A DNA stretch of 64,000 nucleotides from Pseudomonas chlororaphis (GTDB lineage Bacteria > Pseudomonadota > Gammaproteobacteria > Pseudomonadales > Pseudomonadaceae), in assembly GCF_001921865.1 (NCBI RefSeq), contig NZ_MSCT01000009.1:124001-188000 (forward strand), in the 5' to 3' direction. The position numbers and the translations under genes were made by a program. Position 1 is the stretch's first letter, and the number at the start of each line of letters is the position of its first letter. This document shows positions 8,502-19,103 of the stretch, piece by piece. The notes under the pieces were generated by a model. That model saw nothing but the letters and a program-made list of their open reading frames with translations, was not told the origin of the DNA and did no database searches.

Positions 8502-8651
8502 CCGTGGCGGGTGGCGCAGGGGCTTTCTGAGGGGGCGTTGTCTGGTTTGGCGGCTGCTGCGCAGGCTGCGCCAGCGGCTACAGGGGCGGTGCGGGGGGCA
8601 GTATCTTCTACACTGGGCGCGCGGCGCTGACGCTGAATCAGGAGGTTTGCC

Positions 8652-9281
8652 ATGTACACCCTCTACGGAACCCAGGGCTCCGGCTCGGCCATCGTCGAGA
8701 TCGCCCTCGAACGATGCCAGGTGGCGTACCGCCTTGTCGACGCCTCGCCTTGGGAGCCGTCGCCCGGGGTCGATGAGCTGGAGCGACTCAACCCGCTGAA
8801 ACAGATCCCGACCCTGCAACTGCCGGACGCCAGCGTACTCACCGAGAGCGCGGCGATCCTGATCGAACTCGGCCTGCGCCATCCGCGCGGCGAGCTGCTG
8901 CCCGCGGATGAAGGCGAGCGGGCGCAGGCCATTCGCGGGCTGGTGTATATCGCCGCCAACTGCTACGCGGCGATCAGCGTGATCGATTACCCGGAGCGTT
9001 GGTTGCAGGGCGCCGATGAAGGGCTGAAGGCGCGAGTACGGGACGCGGCCCAGGAGCGCCTGCACCGCAGTTGGGAGGTGTTCGCCGATCAGTTCGCGGC
9101 GCGGTTGTACCCCAGCGGTTCGCCCTTGGCGGCCCTGGATGTCCAGGCTGCGGTGGTGTCGCGCTGGGGCGGCGCGCGCGAGTATCTGCGGCGCTGGCGC
9201 CCCGGGTTCTGCGCAACGCTGGAGCGTATCGACCAGCATCCGCAGGTGGTTCCGGTGCTGGCGCGGCACTGGCCGGGCTGA
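8652..9281 (+). CDS. glutathione S-transferase family protein
   Basis: This 209-residue protein has an N-terminal thioredoxin-like GST domain: MYTLYGTQGSGSA, the cis-Pro segment LKQIPTLQLPD, and the GSH-binding ESAAIL. A helical C-terminal domain follows. Ser residues in GSGS could supply the catalytic hydroxyl. An AGGAGG ribosome-binding site lies just before the ATG. It probably conjugates or reduces electrophiles with glutathione; the substrate is unknown. Confidence 0.92.
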   Translation: MYTLYGTQGSGSAIVEIALERCQVAYRLVDASPWEPSPGVDELERLNPLKQIPTLQLPDASVLTESAAILIELGLRHPRGELLPADEGERAQAIRGLVYIAANCYAAISVIDYPERWLQGADEGLKARVRDAAQERLHRSWEVFADQFAARLYPSGSPLAALDVQAAVVSRWGGAREYLRRWRPGFCATLERIDQHPQVVPVLARHWPG

Positions 9282-9367
9282 GGACGGCGGCAAAAGCCGT
9301 CGAAGCTTGGGCGCAAGGCTTTTATACTCGCCGGCTTTGTTCACGCTCACTTTCTGGAGGACCCACC

Positions 9368-9661
9368 GTGGCCGACGAAGCAGATCAGGATTTCTACAAC
9401 CGCGCCGACGCCATCATCGAACTGGCCAACGCCCATATCGGCGACAGCAGCCGCGGCAAGGCCAGCGCCTCGCTGATGTACGCCAACTCGCGTTTCGCCG
9501 CCTGGGTCAGTGCCTGCGGTTGCCGCGACGCCGCGGAACTGGCGGCGAACAAGCAGCAGGCCCTGGACTACTTCGTCGGCGAGTTCCGCCTGATGCTGGA
9601 AGAGAATCTCACCGACTACGTCGAGAATTTCGACCTGTACATGAGCGGCAAACAGGACTGA
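9368..9661 (+). CDS. DUF3144 protein
   Basis: The 97-residue protein begins at GTG 9368 (VADEADQDFYNRADAIIELAN), preceded by TGGAGG. It matches the DUF3144 family, small soluble helical proteins of unknown role, with the segment ASLMYANSRFAAWV followed by an EFRLMLEENLTDY helix. Longer in-frame extensions run back through the GST gene and are not credible. Confidence 0.88.
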   Translation: MADEADQDFYNRADAIIELANAHIGDSSRGKASASLMYANSRFAAWVSACGCRDAAELAANKQQALDYFVGEFRLMLEENLTDYVENFDLYMSGKQD

Positions 9662-9767
9662 GCGGCTGGCCTGGCCGAAAAGAACCGGCGAATGGCACTA
9701 CGCCCCCCTCAAGTGTTCCGTAGCGGTGGTCGATAAATCCTAAACGCCCATCGATACGGAGTACGTC

Positions 9768-11783
9768 ATGGTCCTGCTACCGGTTCGTCTGTCTCATCGT
9801 TTGACTCTCGGCAGCGTGCTGTTGCTGCTGTTCACGGCGTTGGCGGTATTCGCGGTGATGACCCTGCGTGGGCAACCCCGGGTGGTGCAGGAGAGCTCGG
9901 CGCTGATCGAGCAGACTGGCAGCGCCATCGTCCGCCAGCTGGCGCTGCAATTGGCGGGGATCGAAGGCGTGACCGCCAGCATGGCGCATCTGGTGGAGGG
10001 GCTGCCCAAGGACCCGGAACTGGTCATGGCCACCTTGCCCAAGGTGATCGACCACGAAGGGGACAAGGCGATTGCCGGCGGCGGGATCTGGCCGGAACCG
10101 AACGCCTTCGCGCCCGGGGTCGAGCGCCGCAGTTTCTTCTGGGCCCGCAGCGATGCCGGCCCCTTGGCGTTTTCCGACGACTACAACGCCGCTGGCGGTT
10201 CGGGTTATCACCATGAGGCCTGGTACACCGGCGCGCGCAGCAGCGCGGCGGGGCGTTGCCTGTGGTCCGAGGCTTATCAGGACCCGGTGACTCACGTGCC
10301 GATGACCACCTGCAGCGTGCCCTATCGCCAGGGCGGCGCTTTTGCCGGGGTCGCCACCATCGACCTGCGCCTGGATGACCTGGCGCGTTTTCTCAAGGAA
10401 CAAGGTTCGGTCACCGGCGGTTATGCCTTCGCCCTGGACCAGGCCGGCAACGTCCTGTATTTCCCCGATGCCCAGGCGGGCGGCGGGGCGCAGATGCTCG
10501 GCTTCGAGGCCTTGAGCCAGCAACAACCCTGGTTGCGTCCAGTGGCCGCGGCGTTGGCCACGGCGGCGGCCCCCGGCCAGGTGCGCAGCGTGGACCTGGC
10601 CGAGGACGGCCGGTTGCGCGAGGCGGTGCGGGTCAGCCTGTTCTCCATGCCGGGCAGCGGCTGGACCATCGGCCTGGTGACCCCGGAGCAGAAGGTCACC
10701 GGCCTGGCCCGGGCCATGACCGCCGAGATCCTGCTGTTCCTCCTGCCGTTGCTGGCCTTGCTGCTGTTCTTTGCCTGGCTGGGCGGGCACAAATTGATTG
10801 CCCAACTGGAGGAAACCACCCAGCAGATCGACGCCCTGGGGCGCGGCCAGGCCAGCGACAACGCCGAGCTGCAGGTAGCCCGCGCCGACGAGATCGGTGC
10901 CTTGCGCGGCGCGGTCAACCGCTATGCCGGGCAACTGCGGCAGATGCTGCAGAAGATCGCCAGCGAAGCCCGCCAGTTGCAGAGCGAAGCCGGGCACCTG
11001 GGCGAATTGAGCAGCACCCTGGCCCGGCGGGCCGAGCAGCAGCGCCAGGAAAATACCCAGCTGGCCACGGCCATCACCGAGATGTCCTCCAGTGCCCTGG
11101 AGGTCGCGCAGAACACCAACAACTGCGCCGACACCGCGCGCCAGTCGCTGGTGGTGGTGCAAGACGGGCAACAGCGGGTCAGCGCCAACAGTCAGTCGAT
11201 CCAGCAGCTGTCTGCGGAAATGGCCGAGGCGACTGCGGTGATCCAGCGTCTGGAGCAGGACAGCCAACAAGTCGGCGCGGTGCTGGATGTGATCAAGGCC
11301 ATCTCCGAGCAGACCAACCTGCTGGCGCTGAACGCGGCCATCGAAGCGGCCCGGGCCGGCGAGCAGGGGCGTGGCTTCGCCGTGGTAGCGGACGAGGTGC
11401 GGACCCTGGCGGGACGGACCCAGACCTCGGCCAACGAAATCAGCGGCATGATCAACGACCTGCAGCAGGCCTCGCGCCAGGCGGTGCAAGCGATCCAGGC
11501 CGGCGAGGCGCGGACCCGCGAGGCCGTGGGCGAAGCTTCCGGCGCCTCGGAGGCGCTGTCGAGCACGGTGACCAGCTTCGACGACATCTCCCAGCGGGCC
11601 CAGCAGATCGCCGTGGCGGCGCAGCAGCAGAGCCATGTGACCCAGGAGATCAACGAACTGGCGGTGCGTATCCACGGCATCAGCGAGGACAACGCCCGGG
11701 ATGCCCAGGCGCTGGACAAGGTCAGCGCCGCCATGCAGGCGCTGTCCGGGCGCCTGTCGGACCTGAGCCAGGGCCAGCGCTGA
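9768..11783 (+). CDS. methyl-accepting chemotaxis protein with dCache sensor
   Basis: This 671-residue chemoreceptor has a transmembrane helix at about residues 12-32 and a periplasmic dCache-like sensor to about 315. A second transmembrane helix ([19 protein letters not shown]) and a HAMP region follow, then a coiled-coil signalling domain. The conserved hairpin tip that contacts CheA/CheW is at about residues 510-550 ([20 protein letters not shown]). The sensor contains DDYNAAGG and EAWYTGAR, as in amino-acid-type dCache domains, but the ligand cannot be fixed from this alone. It is monocistronic and converges with lysA across a GC hairpin. Confidence 0.95.
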   Translation: MVLLPVRLSHRLTLGSVLLLLFTALAVFAVMTLRGQPRVVQESSALIEQTGSAIVRQLALQLAGIEGVTASMAHLVEGLPKDPELVMATLPKVIDHEGDKAIAGGGIWPEPNAFAPGVERRSFFWARSDAGPLAFSDDYNAAGGSGYHHEAWYTGARSSAAGRCLWSEAYQDPVTHVPMTTCSVPYRQGGAFAGVATIDLRLDDLARFLKEQGSVTGGYAFALDQAGNVLYFPDAQAGGGAQMLGFEALSQQQPWLRPVAAALATAAAPGQVRSVDLAEDGRLREAVRVSLFSMPGSGWTIGLVTPEQKVTGLARAMTAEILLFLLPLLALLLFFAWLGGHKLIAQLEETTQQIDALGRGQASDNAELQVARADEIGALRGAVNRYAGQLRQMLQKIASEARQLQSEAGHLGELSSTLARRAEQQRQENTQLATAITEMSSSALEVAQNTNNCADTARQSLVVVQDGQQRVSANSQSIQQLSAEMAEATAVIQRLEQDSQQVGAVLDVIKAISEQTNLLALNAAIEAARAGEQGRGFAVVADEVRTLAGRTQTSANEISGMINDLQQASRQAVQAIQAGEARTREAVGEASGASEALSSTVTSFDDISQRAQQIAVAAQQQSHVTQEINELAVRIHGISEDNARDAQALDKVSAAMQALSGRLSDLSQGQR

Positions 11784-11792
11784 AGCGCCGTT

Positions 11793-11816
11793 CGCCCGGG
11801 CCGAGCGGCCCGGGCG
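11793..11816. terminator. GC hairpin between converging mcp and lysA
   Basis: A perfect 10-bp stem (CGCCCGGGCC / GGCCCGGGCG) with a GAGC loop lies between two convergent genes. There is no T-run, so its strength as an intrinsic terminator is uncertain. Confidence 0.55.
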
Positions 11817-11835
11817 GGCGCCGTGACGCCAGGCC

Positions 11836-13074
11836 TTACAACCCCGTTTCCAGCCCCAACAGATCCTCCAGCGCCTGGCGGCGACGGATCAGTCTCACCT
11901 GGCCGTCCTCGAACAGCACCTCCGGCAGCAGCGGCCGGCTGTTGTAGTTGGAGGACATGCTGGCCCCGTAGGCGCCGGTGTCGTGGATCACCAGCAGATC
12001 GCCGACCCGGGCCTGGGGCAGCAACTGCGGGGTCAGGCTTTCGTCGTCCTGGGTGAAGATATCGCCGGACTCGCACAGCGGGCCGCCGACCACGGTCGGC
12101 CGGGCTGCGCGCTGCACTGCCTGGCCGTTGGCGTCGATCAGGCTCATGGCGTGGTAGGCGCCGTACATGGCCGGGCGCATCAGGTCGTTGAAGCCGGTGT
12201 CGGCCAGCACGAAGTGATGGTGGCCGGCGTCTTTCACCACCCGCACTTCGCTGACCAGGCAGCCGGCCTCGGCCACCAGGAAGCGCCCGGGTTCGATTTC
12301 CATGCGCACGCCGTGGCCGAGCCAGGCTTCGATTTCCTCGCGGGCCTGGCGCCAGGCGTTGGCGTAGCGGCGCACGTCCACCGGCTCGTCGCCAGCGCGG
12401 TACGGGGTGGACAGCCCGCCGCCGATGGAGAAGGCCTCGATGTCGTGGTCCAGGGACTTGACCGCCGCGACCATGGCCGCGCCGACCTGTTCCAGGTGAC
12501 CGTAGTCCACGCCGGAGCCGATGTGCATGTGCAGGCCCACCAGCTTCAGGCCGTACTGACGGATCACCGCCAGCGCTTCGCCGATCTGCTCGTGCCAGAT
12601 GCCGTGCTTGCTGTTTTCGCCGCCGGTGTTGGTCTTGCGGCTATGGCCGTGGCCGAAGCCCGGGTTGATGCGCAGCCACACGCGGTGCCCCGGGGACTTT
12701 TCGCCGAGCTGGCGCAGCATGTCGATGGAGCCGGCGTTGACCTCGATGTTCAACTCGACCACCCGGTCCAGGGTCGCGGTGTCGAACAGGTCGCAGGTGA
12801 AGACGATCCCGGCCGGCGAGCCCGCCGGGCTGAACCCGGCCAGCAGGGCCCGCTCGATTTCCCCCAGGGACACCGCGTCCACCTGCACCCCGGCTTCGCG
12901 GATCAGGCGCAGCACTTGCAGGTTGGAGCAGGCTTTCTGCGCATAGCGGACGGTGTCGAAGGCCTTTAGTTGCTGGATGCGGACCTTGATGGTCCGCGCG
13001 TCGTAGCACCACAGCGGGGTGCCGTACTGGCGGGCGGCGGCGGTCAGTTGCTCGGGGGAAAAGGGAATGGCCAT
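11836..13074 (-). CDS. lysA: diaminopimelate decarboxylase, LysR-linked copy
   Basis: LysA decarboxylates meso-diaminopimelate to L-lysine using PLP. The 412-residue protein has the PLP lysine K47 (RYAQKACSN), HMHIGSG at 182-188, the phosphate-binding GGGLS at 218-222, EPGR at 261-264, and the dimer-interface catalytic Cys C334 (CESGD). The start at 13074 (MAIPFSPEQL) fits the E. coli enzyme; the longer frame to 13131 adds unrelated residues. It is divergent from a true LysR homologue, as in E. coli. Pseudomonads usually carry another lysA elsewhere, so this may be a regulated second copy. Confidence 0.93.
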   Translation of the reverse strand: MAIPFSPEQLTAAARQYGTPLWCYDARTIKVRIQQLKAFDTVRYAQKACSNLQVLRLIREAGVQVDAVSLGEIERALLAGFSPAGSPAGIVFTCDLFDTATLDRVVELNIEVNAGSIDMLRQLGEKSPGHRVWLRINPGFGHGHSRKTNTGGENSKHGIWHEQIGEALAVIRQYGLKLVGLHMHIGSGVDYGHLEQVGAAMVAAVKSLDHDIEAFSIGGGLSTPYRAGDEPVDVRRYANAWRQAREEIEAWLGHGVRMEIEPGRFLVAEAGCLVSEVRVVKDAGHHHFVLADTGFNDLMRPAMYGAYHAMSLIDANGQAVQRAARPTVVGGPLCESGDIFTQDDESLTPQLLPQARVGDLLVIHDTGAYGASMSSNYNSRPLLPEVLFEDGQVRLIRRRQALEDLLGLETGL

Positions 13075-13199
13075 GGCAGTCGTCTGTGGGCGGGAAAGAG
13101 GCCTGCATGATGCCGAGGGCGATTCATTCAATAAAATATCTATTCTTTGTGGATCGATTCAGTTTTGATATGACTTTGTCCAGATCATGGAGCACACCC

Positions 13200-14123
13200 G
13201 TGGAGCTTTCCCTGCGGCATATCGAGGTATTTCGCGCCATCATGCAGGCCGGCAGCGTCACCGGCGCGGCACGCCTGCTGTTCACCTCGCAACCCACGGT
13301 CAGCCGCGAGCTGGCGCGGCTGGAGAGCCTGTCCGGGCTGCGCCTGTTCGACCGCGAAGGCGGCCGCCTGCTGCCGACCGCCCAGGCCATGCTGCTGCTC
13401 GAAGAGGTGGAGCGCGCCTACGTCGGCCTGGAGCGGATCAACAGCGTGGCGCAGTCGATCCGCCGTTTCGAGCACGGCCAGTTGAGCCTGACTTGCCTGC
13501 CGCTGTTCTCCCAGACCCTGCTGCCAAGGGTGTGCAAGCACTTTCAGCAGCGCCACGCCGGCATCGGCCTGAGCATCACCGCCCAGGAGTCGCCGCTGCT
13601 GGAAGAGTCCCTGAGCGCCCAGCGCCATGACCTCGGCCTGACCGAAAGCGAGCACCTGCCGCGGGGCACCCAGGGCGAGCTGCTGTTCTGCGCCGACATG
13701 GTGTGCATCCTGCCGGAGGGGCATCCGTTGCTGGCCAAGCCGCTGCTGCACAGCGAGGATTTTCGCGGGGTGGATTTCATCAACCTGTCGGGCCTGGACA
13801 TCTATCGGCAGACCCTCGACGAGCACTTCCGCCAGGCCGACATCGACCGTCGCGTCGTCATCGAAACCACCAACGCCGCCTCGGTGTGCGCCATGGTGCG
13901 CCAGCAGTTGGGAGTGGCGATCATCAACCCGCTGAGCGCCATGGAAGAGGCGGGCCGCGGCCTGGCGATCCGCCCGTTGCAGTTGTCGGTGCCATACCGG
14001 GTGATGCTGATCCGCCCCGACTACCGGCCTTCGTCGATTTTCGTCGAGGCCTTCTGCGCGTCCTTGAAACAGGAAGCCGCGGTGCTGGCGGCGGCGCTGG
14101 AGCGGCGGTTGCAGCGCGGCTGA
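13200..14123 (+). CDS. lysR: LysR transcriptional activator of lysA
   Basis: This 307-residue regulator has the N-terminal winged HTH (LRHIEVFRAIMQAGSVTGAA, then SQPTVSRELARLE) and a periplasmic-binding-like effector domain. Sequence such as CLPLFSQTLLPR, QESPLLEESLSAQRHDLGLTE and IETTNAASVCAMVRQ resembles E. coli LysR closely. It probably activates the divergent lysA in response to diaminopimelate. The GTG at 13200 is chosen because GGAG stands 7 bp upstream; ATGs at 13086 and 13170 lack a ribosome-binding site. The 125-bp gap to lysA should contain the LysR operator. Confidence 0.9.
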   Translation: MELSLRHIEVFRAIMQAGSVTGAARLLFTSQPTVSRELARLESLSGLRLFDREGGRLLPTAQAMLLLEEVERAYVGLERINSVAQSIRRFEHGQLSLTCLPLFSQTLLPRVCKHFQQRHAGIGLSITAQESPLLEESLSAQRHDLGLTESEHLPRGTQGELLFCADMVCILPEGHPLLAKPLLHSEDFRGVDFINLSGLDIYRQTLDEHFRQADIDRRVVIETTNAASVCAMVRQQLGVAIINPLSAMEEAGRGLAIRPLQLSVPYRVMLIRPDYRPSSIFVEAFCASLKQEAAVLAAALERRLQRG

Positions 14124-14174
14124 CAGTGGCCACGGCGTTTTACTCGGGGCTGGTCTCAAGCCTCGGTCAGTTCA

Positions 14175-14747
14175 TCAGGTGCTTGGCTGGTCCACCGACA
14201 GGGTCCAGACAATCGAGGTCAGGATGCCCAGGTCGAGCAGCAGGGCTTGGGAGCGCAGGGCCTTGCGCAAGACGGGGTAGTCGGCCTTGGACCTCTTGAA
14301 GCTGGATTTTTCCAGGACCTGGATATGCCGGGTAATCGCCGTGACCGCCAGTTCGGCCAGCTGTTTCTCGGTGGCGGGTTCGGCCAGGCCCAGCTCCTTC
14401 AGGCGGCCCTGGAAGGCGCCGATGACGTCTTTTTCCTCGTTCGTACTGGGCTGGTAGACGATCTTCTGCTCAGGCGCTTCTGCGCTGACCTTCTTGAACA
14501 GCACGACGGATTCGTTGAAGTGTTGCAACGCCAGCGCCTTGGATTTGTTGGCATTGTCCGTCTCGCCCAGTTCGAGGTACATCAGCATTTCGTGGAAGGC
14601 CTGGAAGCCTCGATGCAGCTCGGCGCCGGCCAGGTCCGAGCCTTTGGCCAGGGCTTCGCGGTCCGAGTTGAAGGACGGGCCGGCAGTCGCCTGGAGGCTG
14701 GCCAGCCCCGTCAGCAAGACCAGGAACAGGCAGTTGATCAGGCGCAT
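14175..14747 (-). CDS. exported protein of unknown function
   Basis: The 190-residue product starts MRLINCLFLVLLTGLASLQA, a Sec signal with cleavage likely after ATA, at ATG 14747 behind CGAGGAGC. The mature part is helical and Lys/Glu-rich and carries no motif I can name. Its start overlaps the end of the preceding gene (14738-15139) by 10 bp, so the two are translationally coupled. It converges with lysR. Confidence 0.75.
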   Translation of the reverse strand: MRLINCLFLVLLTGLASLQATAGPSFNSDREALAKGSDLAGAELHRGFQAFHEMLMYLELGETDNANKSKALALQHFNESVVLFKKVSAEAPEQKIVYQPSTNEEKDVIGAFQGRLKELGLAEPATEKQLAELAVTAITRHIQVLEKSSFKRSKADYPVLRKALRSQALLLDLGILTSIVWTLSVDQPST

Positions 14748-15139
14748 TTTTTGCTCCTCGCCATGCGGTCGATAAAGGCCACGAAGGATTGGGTGTAGTA
14801 CTGCTTGGGCGCGTTCTGCCAGAACTCGCGGGCTCGCGGGTCGTCGAGGACGAAACGGCACAGGGACAGGTTGAGGGCCTGGAAGGGTTCGGCGAGCAGG
14901 CGTTCATTCTGCTGATAGAGGTACACCTGGTAGTAGAAGGACAAGACCTGGCGTGCCTGGATCTTGCCGGTTTGGTAGTCCTGTTCGACCTGCATGCCCT
15001 GGTCGAGGACCTTGATCGAGTTCGCCAGTTGGGCGTCTTCGTTCGCCTGGTTCAGTTGCGTGATGCTGAGGTACAGAACCACGATGGTTGTCGCGGTCGC
15101 CAGGTTGGCGAGCACCTCGATGACCTCTGGAAATTTCAT
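14738..15139 (-). CDS. small membrane-anchored protein of unknown function
   Basis: The 133-residue protein has one N-terminal transmembrane segment (IEVLANLATATTIVVLYLSI) and a soluble helical part (QLNQANEDAQLANSIKVLDQ, then YYQVYLYQQNERL). The arrangement resembles DUF4760-type membrane proteins, but this is only a resemblance. It is the first gene of a two-gene operon with the exported protein downstream. Confidence 0.75.
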   Translation of the reverse strand: MKFPEVIEVLANLATATTIVVLYLSITQLNQANEDAQLANSIKVLDQGMQVEQDYQTGKIQARQVLSFYYQVYLYQQNERLLAEPFQALNLSLCRFVLDDPRAREFWQNAPKQYYTQSFVAFIDRMARSKKCA

Positions 15140-15464
15140 GCTGCCTCCCGTGACTGGGGGGCCGGTTTTGAGGAAAAACCGGGTCGAGAACCAGACGTTG
15201 AGTCATATGGGGCAGGCAGCAGTCTTGGCACTGAGCGCGGCTGTTTCAGCCGTGAGTCAGTGGGCGGAAGGGGTGGGGAAAACAGCCTGTCGCCAGCCGT
15301 ATGAGTTGAATGTAGCTGACGGATAGCGCGCTGCCAGCGGCCTTCGTGGGCCATCGGTCAGGTCGCGAAAGGCACCCGGCGCACAGGGAAGTGCGCTGGG
15401 TGTGTTGCCGGCCGGCCGCCGGATATCGTGGGTCCGAGGGCCAGCCGTGGAGCGCGGTGGCGGC
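15140..15464. other. non-coding gap with a hairpin downstream of atoB
   Basis: This 325-bp region upstream of the two-gene operon and downstream of atoB shows no convincing gene. It contains a 12-bp stem (15373-15384 with 15391-15402, one G-T pair) with loop AGGGAA. It lies about 60 bp past the atoB stop and may terminate that transcript, although no U-run follows. Confidence 0.4.
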
Positions 15465-16643
<1,179 letters not shown>

Positions 16644-16657
16644 GGTCTGGTTGCTCC

Positions 16658-17317
16658 TCAGGCGAACTGCATTTCAGGTACGTGGGCCGGCACGATCAGC
16701 TTGCCGGCGGTCTTGCTGACGATTTCCTCGACGCTGACCCCGGGGGCGCGCTCCTTGAGGATGAACGCGCCGTTCTCGATCTCCAGGTAGGCGAGGTCGG
16801 TCAGCACCCGCTTGATGCAGTTGGCGCCAGTCAGCGGCAGGCTGCAGCGGCTCAGCAGTTTCGACTCACCGTCTTTCGAGGCGTGGGTCATGGTGACGAT
16901 GATGTTGTCCGCGCCGGCCACCAGGTCCATGGCGCCGCCCATGCCCTTGACCAGCTTGCCGGGGATCATCCAGGAGGCGATGTTGCCCTGCACGTCGACC
17001 TCGAAGGCGCCGAGCACGGTGAGGTCGATATGGCCGCCGCGGATCATCGCGAAGGATTCGGCGGACGAGAAGATCGACGCGCCGATGCGCGCGGTGACCG
17101 TCTGTTTGCCGGCGTTGATCATGTCGGCGTCGACTTCGTCGTCGGTGGGGAAGGCGCCCATGCCGAGCAGGCCGTTTTCCGATTGCAGCATCACTTCCAT
17201 GCCGTCGGGGATGTAGTTGGCCACCAGGGTCGGGATGCCGATGCCGAGGTTCACATAAAAGCCGTCCTGCAGTTCGCGGGCGACGCGTTGGGCCATTTGT
17301 TCGCGGGTAAGAGCCAT
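16658..17317 (-). CDS. dhcB: CoA transferase subunit B (dehydrocarnitine/acetoacetate type)
   Basis: This 219-residue beta subunit of a class I 3-oxoacid CoA-transferase has the catalytic Glu E47 in [11 protein letters not shown] and the family glycine-rich segment [15 protein letters not shown]. With subunit A it transfers CoA to acetoacetate or 3-dehydrocarnitine. Gap to subunit A is 32 bp and to the thiolase 14 bp. The dhcB assignment over scoB/atoA rests on gene order and the neighbouring LysR. Confidence 0.93.
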   Translation of the reverse strand: MALTREQMAQRVARELQDGFYVNLGIGIPTLVANYIPDGMEVMLQSENGLLGMGAFPTDDEVDADMINAGKQTVTARIGASIFSSAESFAMIRGGHIDLTVLGAFEVDVQGNIASWMIPGKLVKGMGGAMDLVAGADNIIVTMTHASKDGESKLLSRCSLPLTGANCIKRVLTDLAYLEIENGAFILKERAPGVSVEEIVSKTAGKLIVPAHVPEMQFA

Positions 17318-17349
17318 TTTTTATTCTCCGTCAGTCGTTGGGCGGGCGA

Positions 17350-18048
17350 TTACTTGCGCACGGTGCGCTGTTCGATGCGTTTTTCGAACGTGCCGCAAAT
17401 GATCCGGTCGACGTAGATGCCCGGGGTGTGGATCTGTGTCGGGTCCAGTTCGCCCGGTTCGACGATCTCCTCGACCTCGACCACGGTGATCTTGCCGGCG
17501 GTGGCCGCCAGCGGGTTGAAGTTCTGCGCGGTGTGGCGGTAGACCACGTTGCCGAAGTGGTCGGCCTTCCAGCCTTTGACGATGGCGAAGTCGCCGGTGA
17601 TGGACTCTTCCATCAGGTAGGCGCGGCCGTTGAATTCGCGGGTTTCCTTGCCGTCGGCGACCGGGGTGCCGACGCCGGTGGCGGTGAAGAAGGCCGGGAT
17701 GCCGGCGCCGCCCGCGCGCATTTTCTCGGCCAGGGTGCCTTGGGGGGTCAGCACCACTTCGATTTCGCCGCTCAGCAGTTGCTTCTCGAACAGGGCGTTC
17801 TCGCCGACGTAGGAGGCCACCACCTTGCTGATCTGCCGGTCTTCCAGCAGCACGCCAAGGCCGAAACCGTCGACCCCGCAGTTGTTGGAAACCACGGTCA
17901 GGTCGCGGGTGCCGCGACGCTTGATCTCGGCGATCAGGTTCTCCGGGATGCCGCACAGGCCGAAGCCGCCGGAGATCACGGTCATGCCGTCCTTGAGGCC
18001 TTCGAGGGCTTCCTCGTAGGACGCTACGCGCTTGTCGAAACCTGCCAT
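17350..18048 (-). CDS. dhcA: CoA transferase subunit A (dehydrocarnitine/acetoacetate type)
   Basis: This 232-residue alpha subunit has the [11 protein letters not shown] glycine-rich CoA-binding segment at about 26-36 and the family block [20 protein letters not shown]. The start at 18048 ([10 protein letters not shown]) is preceded by GAGG; the longer frame from 18132 enters the divergent promoter. It is the first gene of the operon dhcA-dhcB-atoB, with the LysR gene reading away about 150 bp upstream. Confidence 0.93.
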   Translation of the reverse strand: MAGFDKRVASYEEALEGLKDGMTVISGGFGLCGIPENLIAEIKRRGTRDLTVVSNNCGVDGFGLGVLLEDRQISKVVASYVGENALFEKQLLSGEIEVVLTPQGTLAEKMRAGGAGIPAFFTATGVGTPVADGKETREFNGRAYLMEESITGDFAIVKGWKADHFGNVVYRHTAQNFNPLAATAGKITVVEVEEIVEPGELDPTQIHTPGIYVDRIICGTFEKRIEQRTVRK

Positions 18049-18197
18049 CTGCACATCCTCTTGTTCTTGGTATTTGCTTGGCCAGCCGGCTGACGGGCCG
18101 TTTGAGCAGCAGTGTTGCGCTGGTGAATTCATTTGTTAAGTTGATTTTTAAGGTTGATTGATAGATAAAACTCAACAGTTTATTTCGAGGGCACCCC

Positions 18198-19103
18198 ATG
18201 ACCGTCAAACAGATCCGCGCCTTCCTGGCGGTGGCCCAGAGCCTGAGTTTCGCCGTCGCCTGCGAGCGCCTGCACCTCTCGCAGTCGGCCCTGAGCCTGA
18301 CCATCAAGGCCCTGGAAGACGGCCTGGGCGGGCGCCTGTTCAGCCGCAACACGCGCAACGTCGCCCTGACCCCGGAGGGCGAAGCCCTGGTGCCCCTGGC
18401 GCGGCGCCTGGTCGCCGACTGGGACAACGCCGAGGACGAACTGCGGCAGCGCTTCACCCTGCAACGCGGGCGGGTGACCCTGGCGGCGATGCCGTCCTTT
18501 GCCGGCAACCTGCTGCCGCCGATCCTCAAGACCTTTCGCGCGCGCTATCCGCAGGTCAATGTCACGGTCAACGACGTGATCAACGAGCAAGTGCTGGAAA
18601 TGGTCCGCGACCGCCAGGTGGAGCTGGGGGTGGCCTTCGAGCCGCAGCAAAGTGCCTCGCTGCAATTCACCCCGCTGTACATCGACCGCTTCGTCGCCGT
18701 GGTGCCCAGCGACTCGCCGTTGGCGGCGCTCAAGGACATCGACTGGCAATCGCTGCTGGAGCAGCCCTTCATCACCCTGCAACGACCGTCCACGGTGCGG
18801 GTGATGCTCGAGGAACACCTGCGGGCGCGGAGCATGAAACTGCCGGTGGAATTCGAAAGCCATCAGTTGGCGACGGTGGGGCGCATGGTCGCCAGCGGCC
18901 TCGGCGTGAGCGCGGTGCCGGCCCTGTGCGCCGGGCAGATGCGCGAGCTGGGCGCCCGTTGCATCACCCTGCGCGACCCGGTGGTGGAGCGCGCCATCGG
19001 CGTGTTGACCAAGCCCGGGCACGAACTGTCGAGCGCGGCCCAGGCGTTGTTCGATATCTTGCGTGGGGCCGGTCTGGCCGAGCGGTTATCGGTTGGGCCT
19101 TAG
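18198..19103 (+). CDS. dhcR: LysR-type regulator of the CoA-transferase operon
   Basis: This 301-residue LTTR has an N-terminal winged HTH (IRAFLAVAQSLSFAVACERL then SQSALSLTIKALE) and an effector domain. It is divergent from dhcA, the classic layout for a LysR activator and its target. In P. aeruginosa the equivalent regulator is DhcR. Its stop overlaps the stop of the sirtuin gene by a few bases, tail to tail. A gap of 149 bp to dhcA should hold the operator. Confidence 0.85.
   Translation: MTVKQIRAFLAVAQSLSFAVACERLHLSQSALSLTIKALEDGLGGRLFSRNTRNVALTPEGEALVPLARRLVADWDNAEDELRQRFTLQRGRVTLAAMPSFAGNLLPPILKTFRARYPQVNVTVNDVINEQVLEMVRDRQVELGVAFEPQQSASLQFTPLYIDRFVAVVPSDSPLAALKDIDWQSLLEQPFITLQRPSTVRVMLEEHLRARSMKLPVEFESHQLATVGRMVASGLGVSAVPALCAGQMRELGARCITLRDPVVERAIGVLTKPGHELSSAAQALFDILRGAGLAERLSVGP

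Noticed and set aside
9777..11675. 632-codon minus-strand frame opposite the chemoreceptor
   Set aside because: High GC content gives long antisense frames. The plus strand encodes a complete chemoreceptor and the antisense product has no domain structure.
13086..13199. Upstream ATG start for lysR
   Set aside because: ATGs at 13086 and 13170 lack ribosome-binding sites and add residues not found in LysR; GTG 13200 has GGAG at good spacing.
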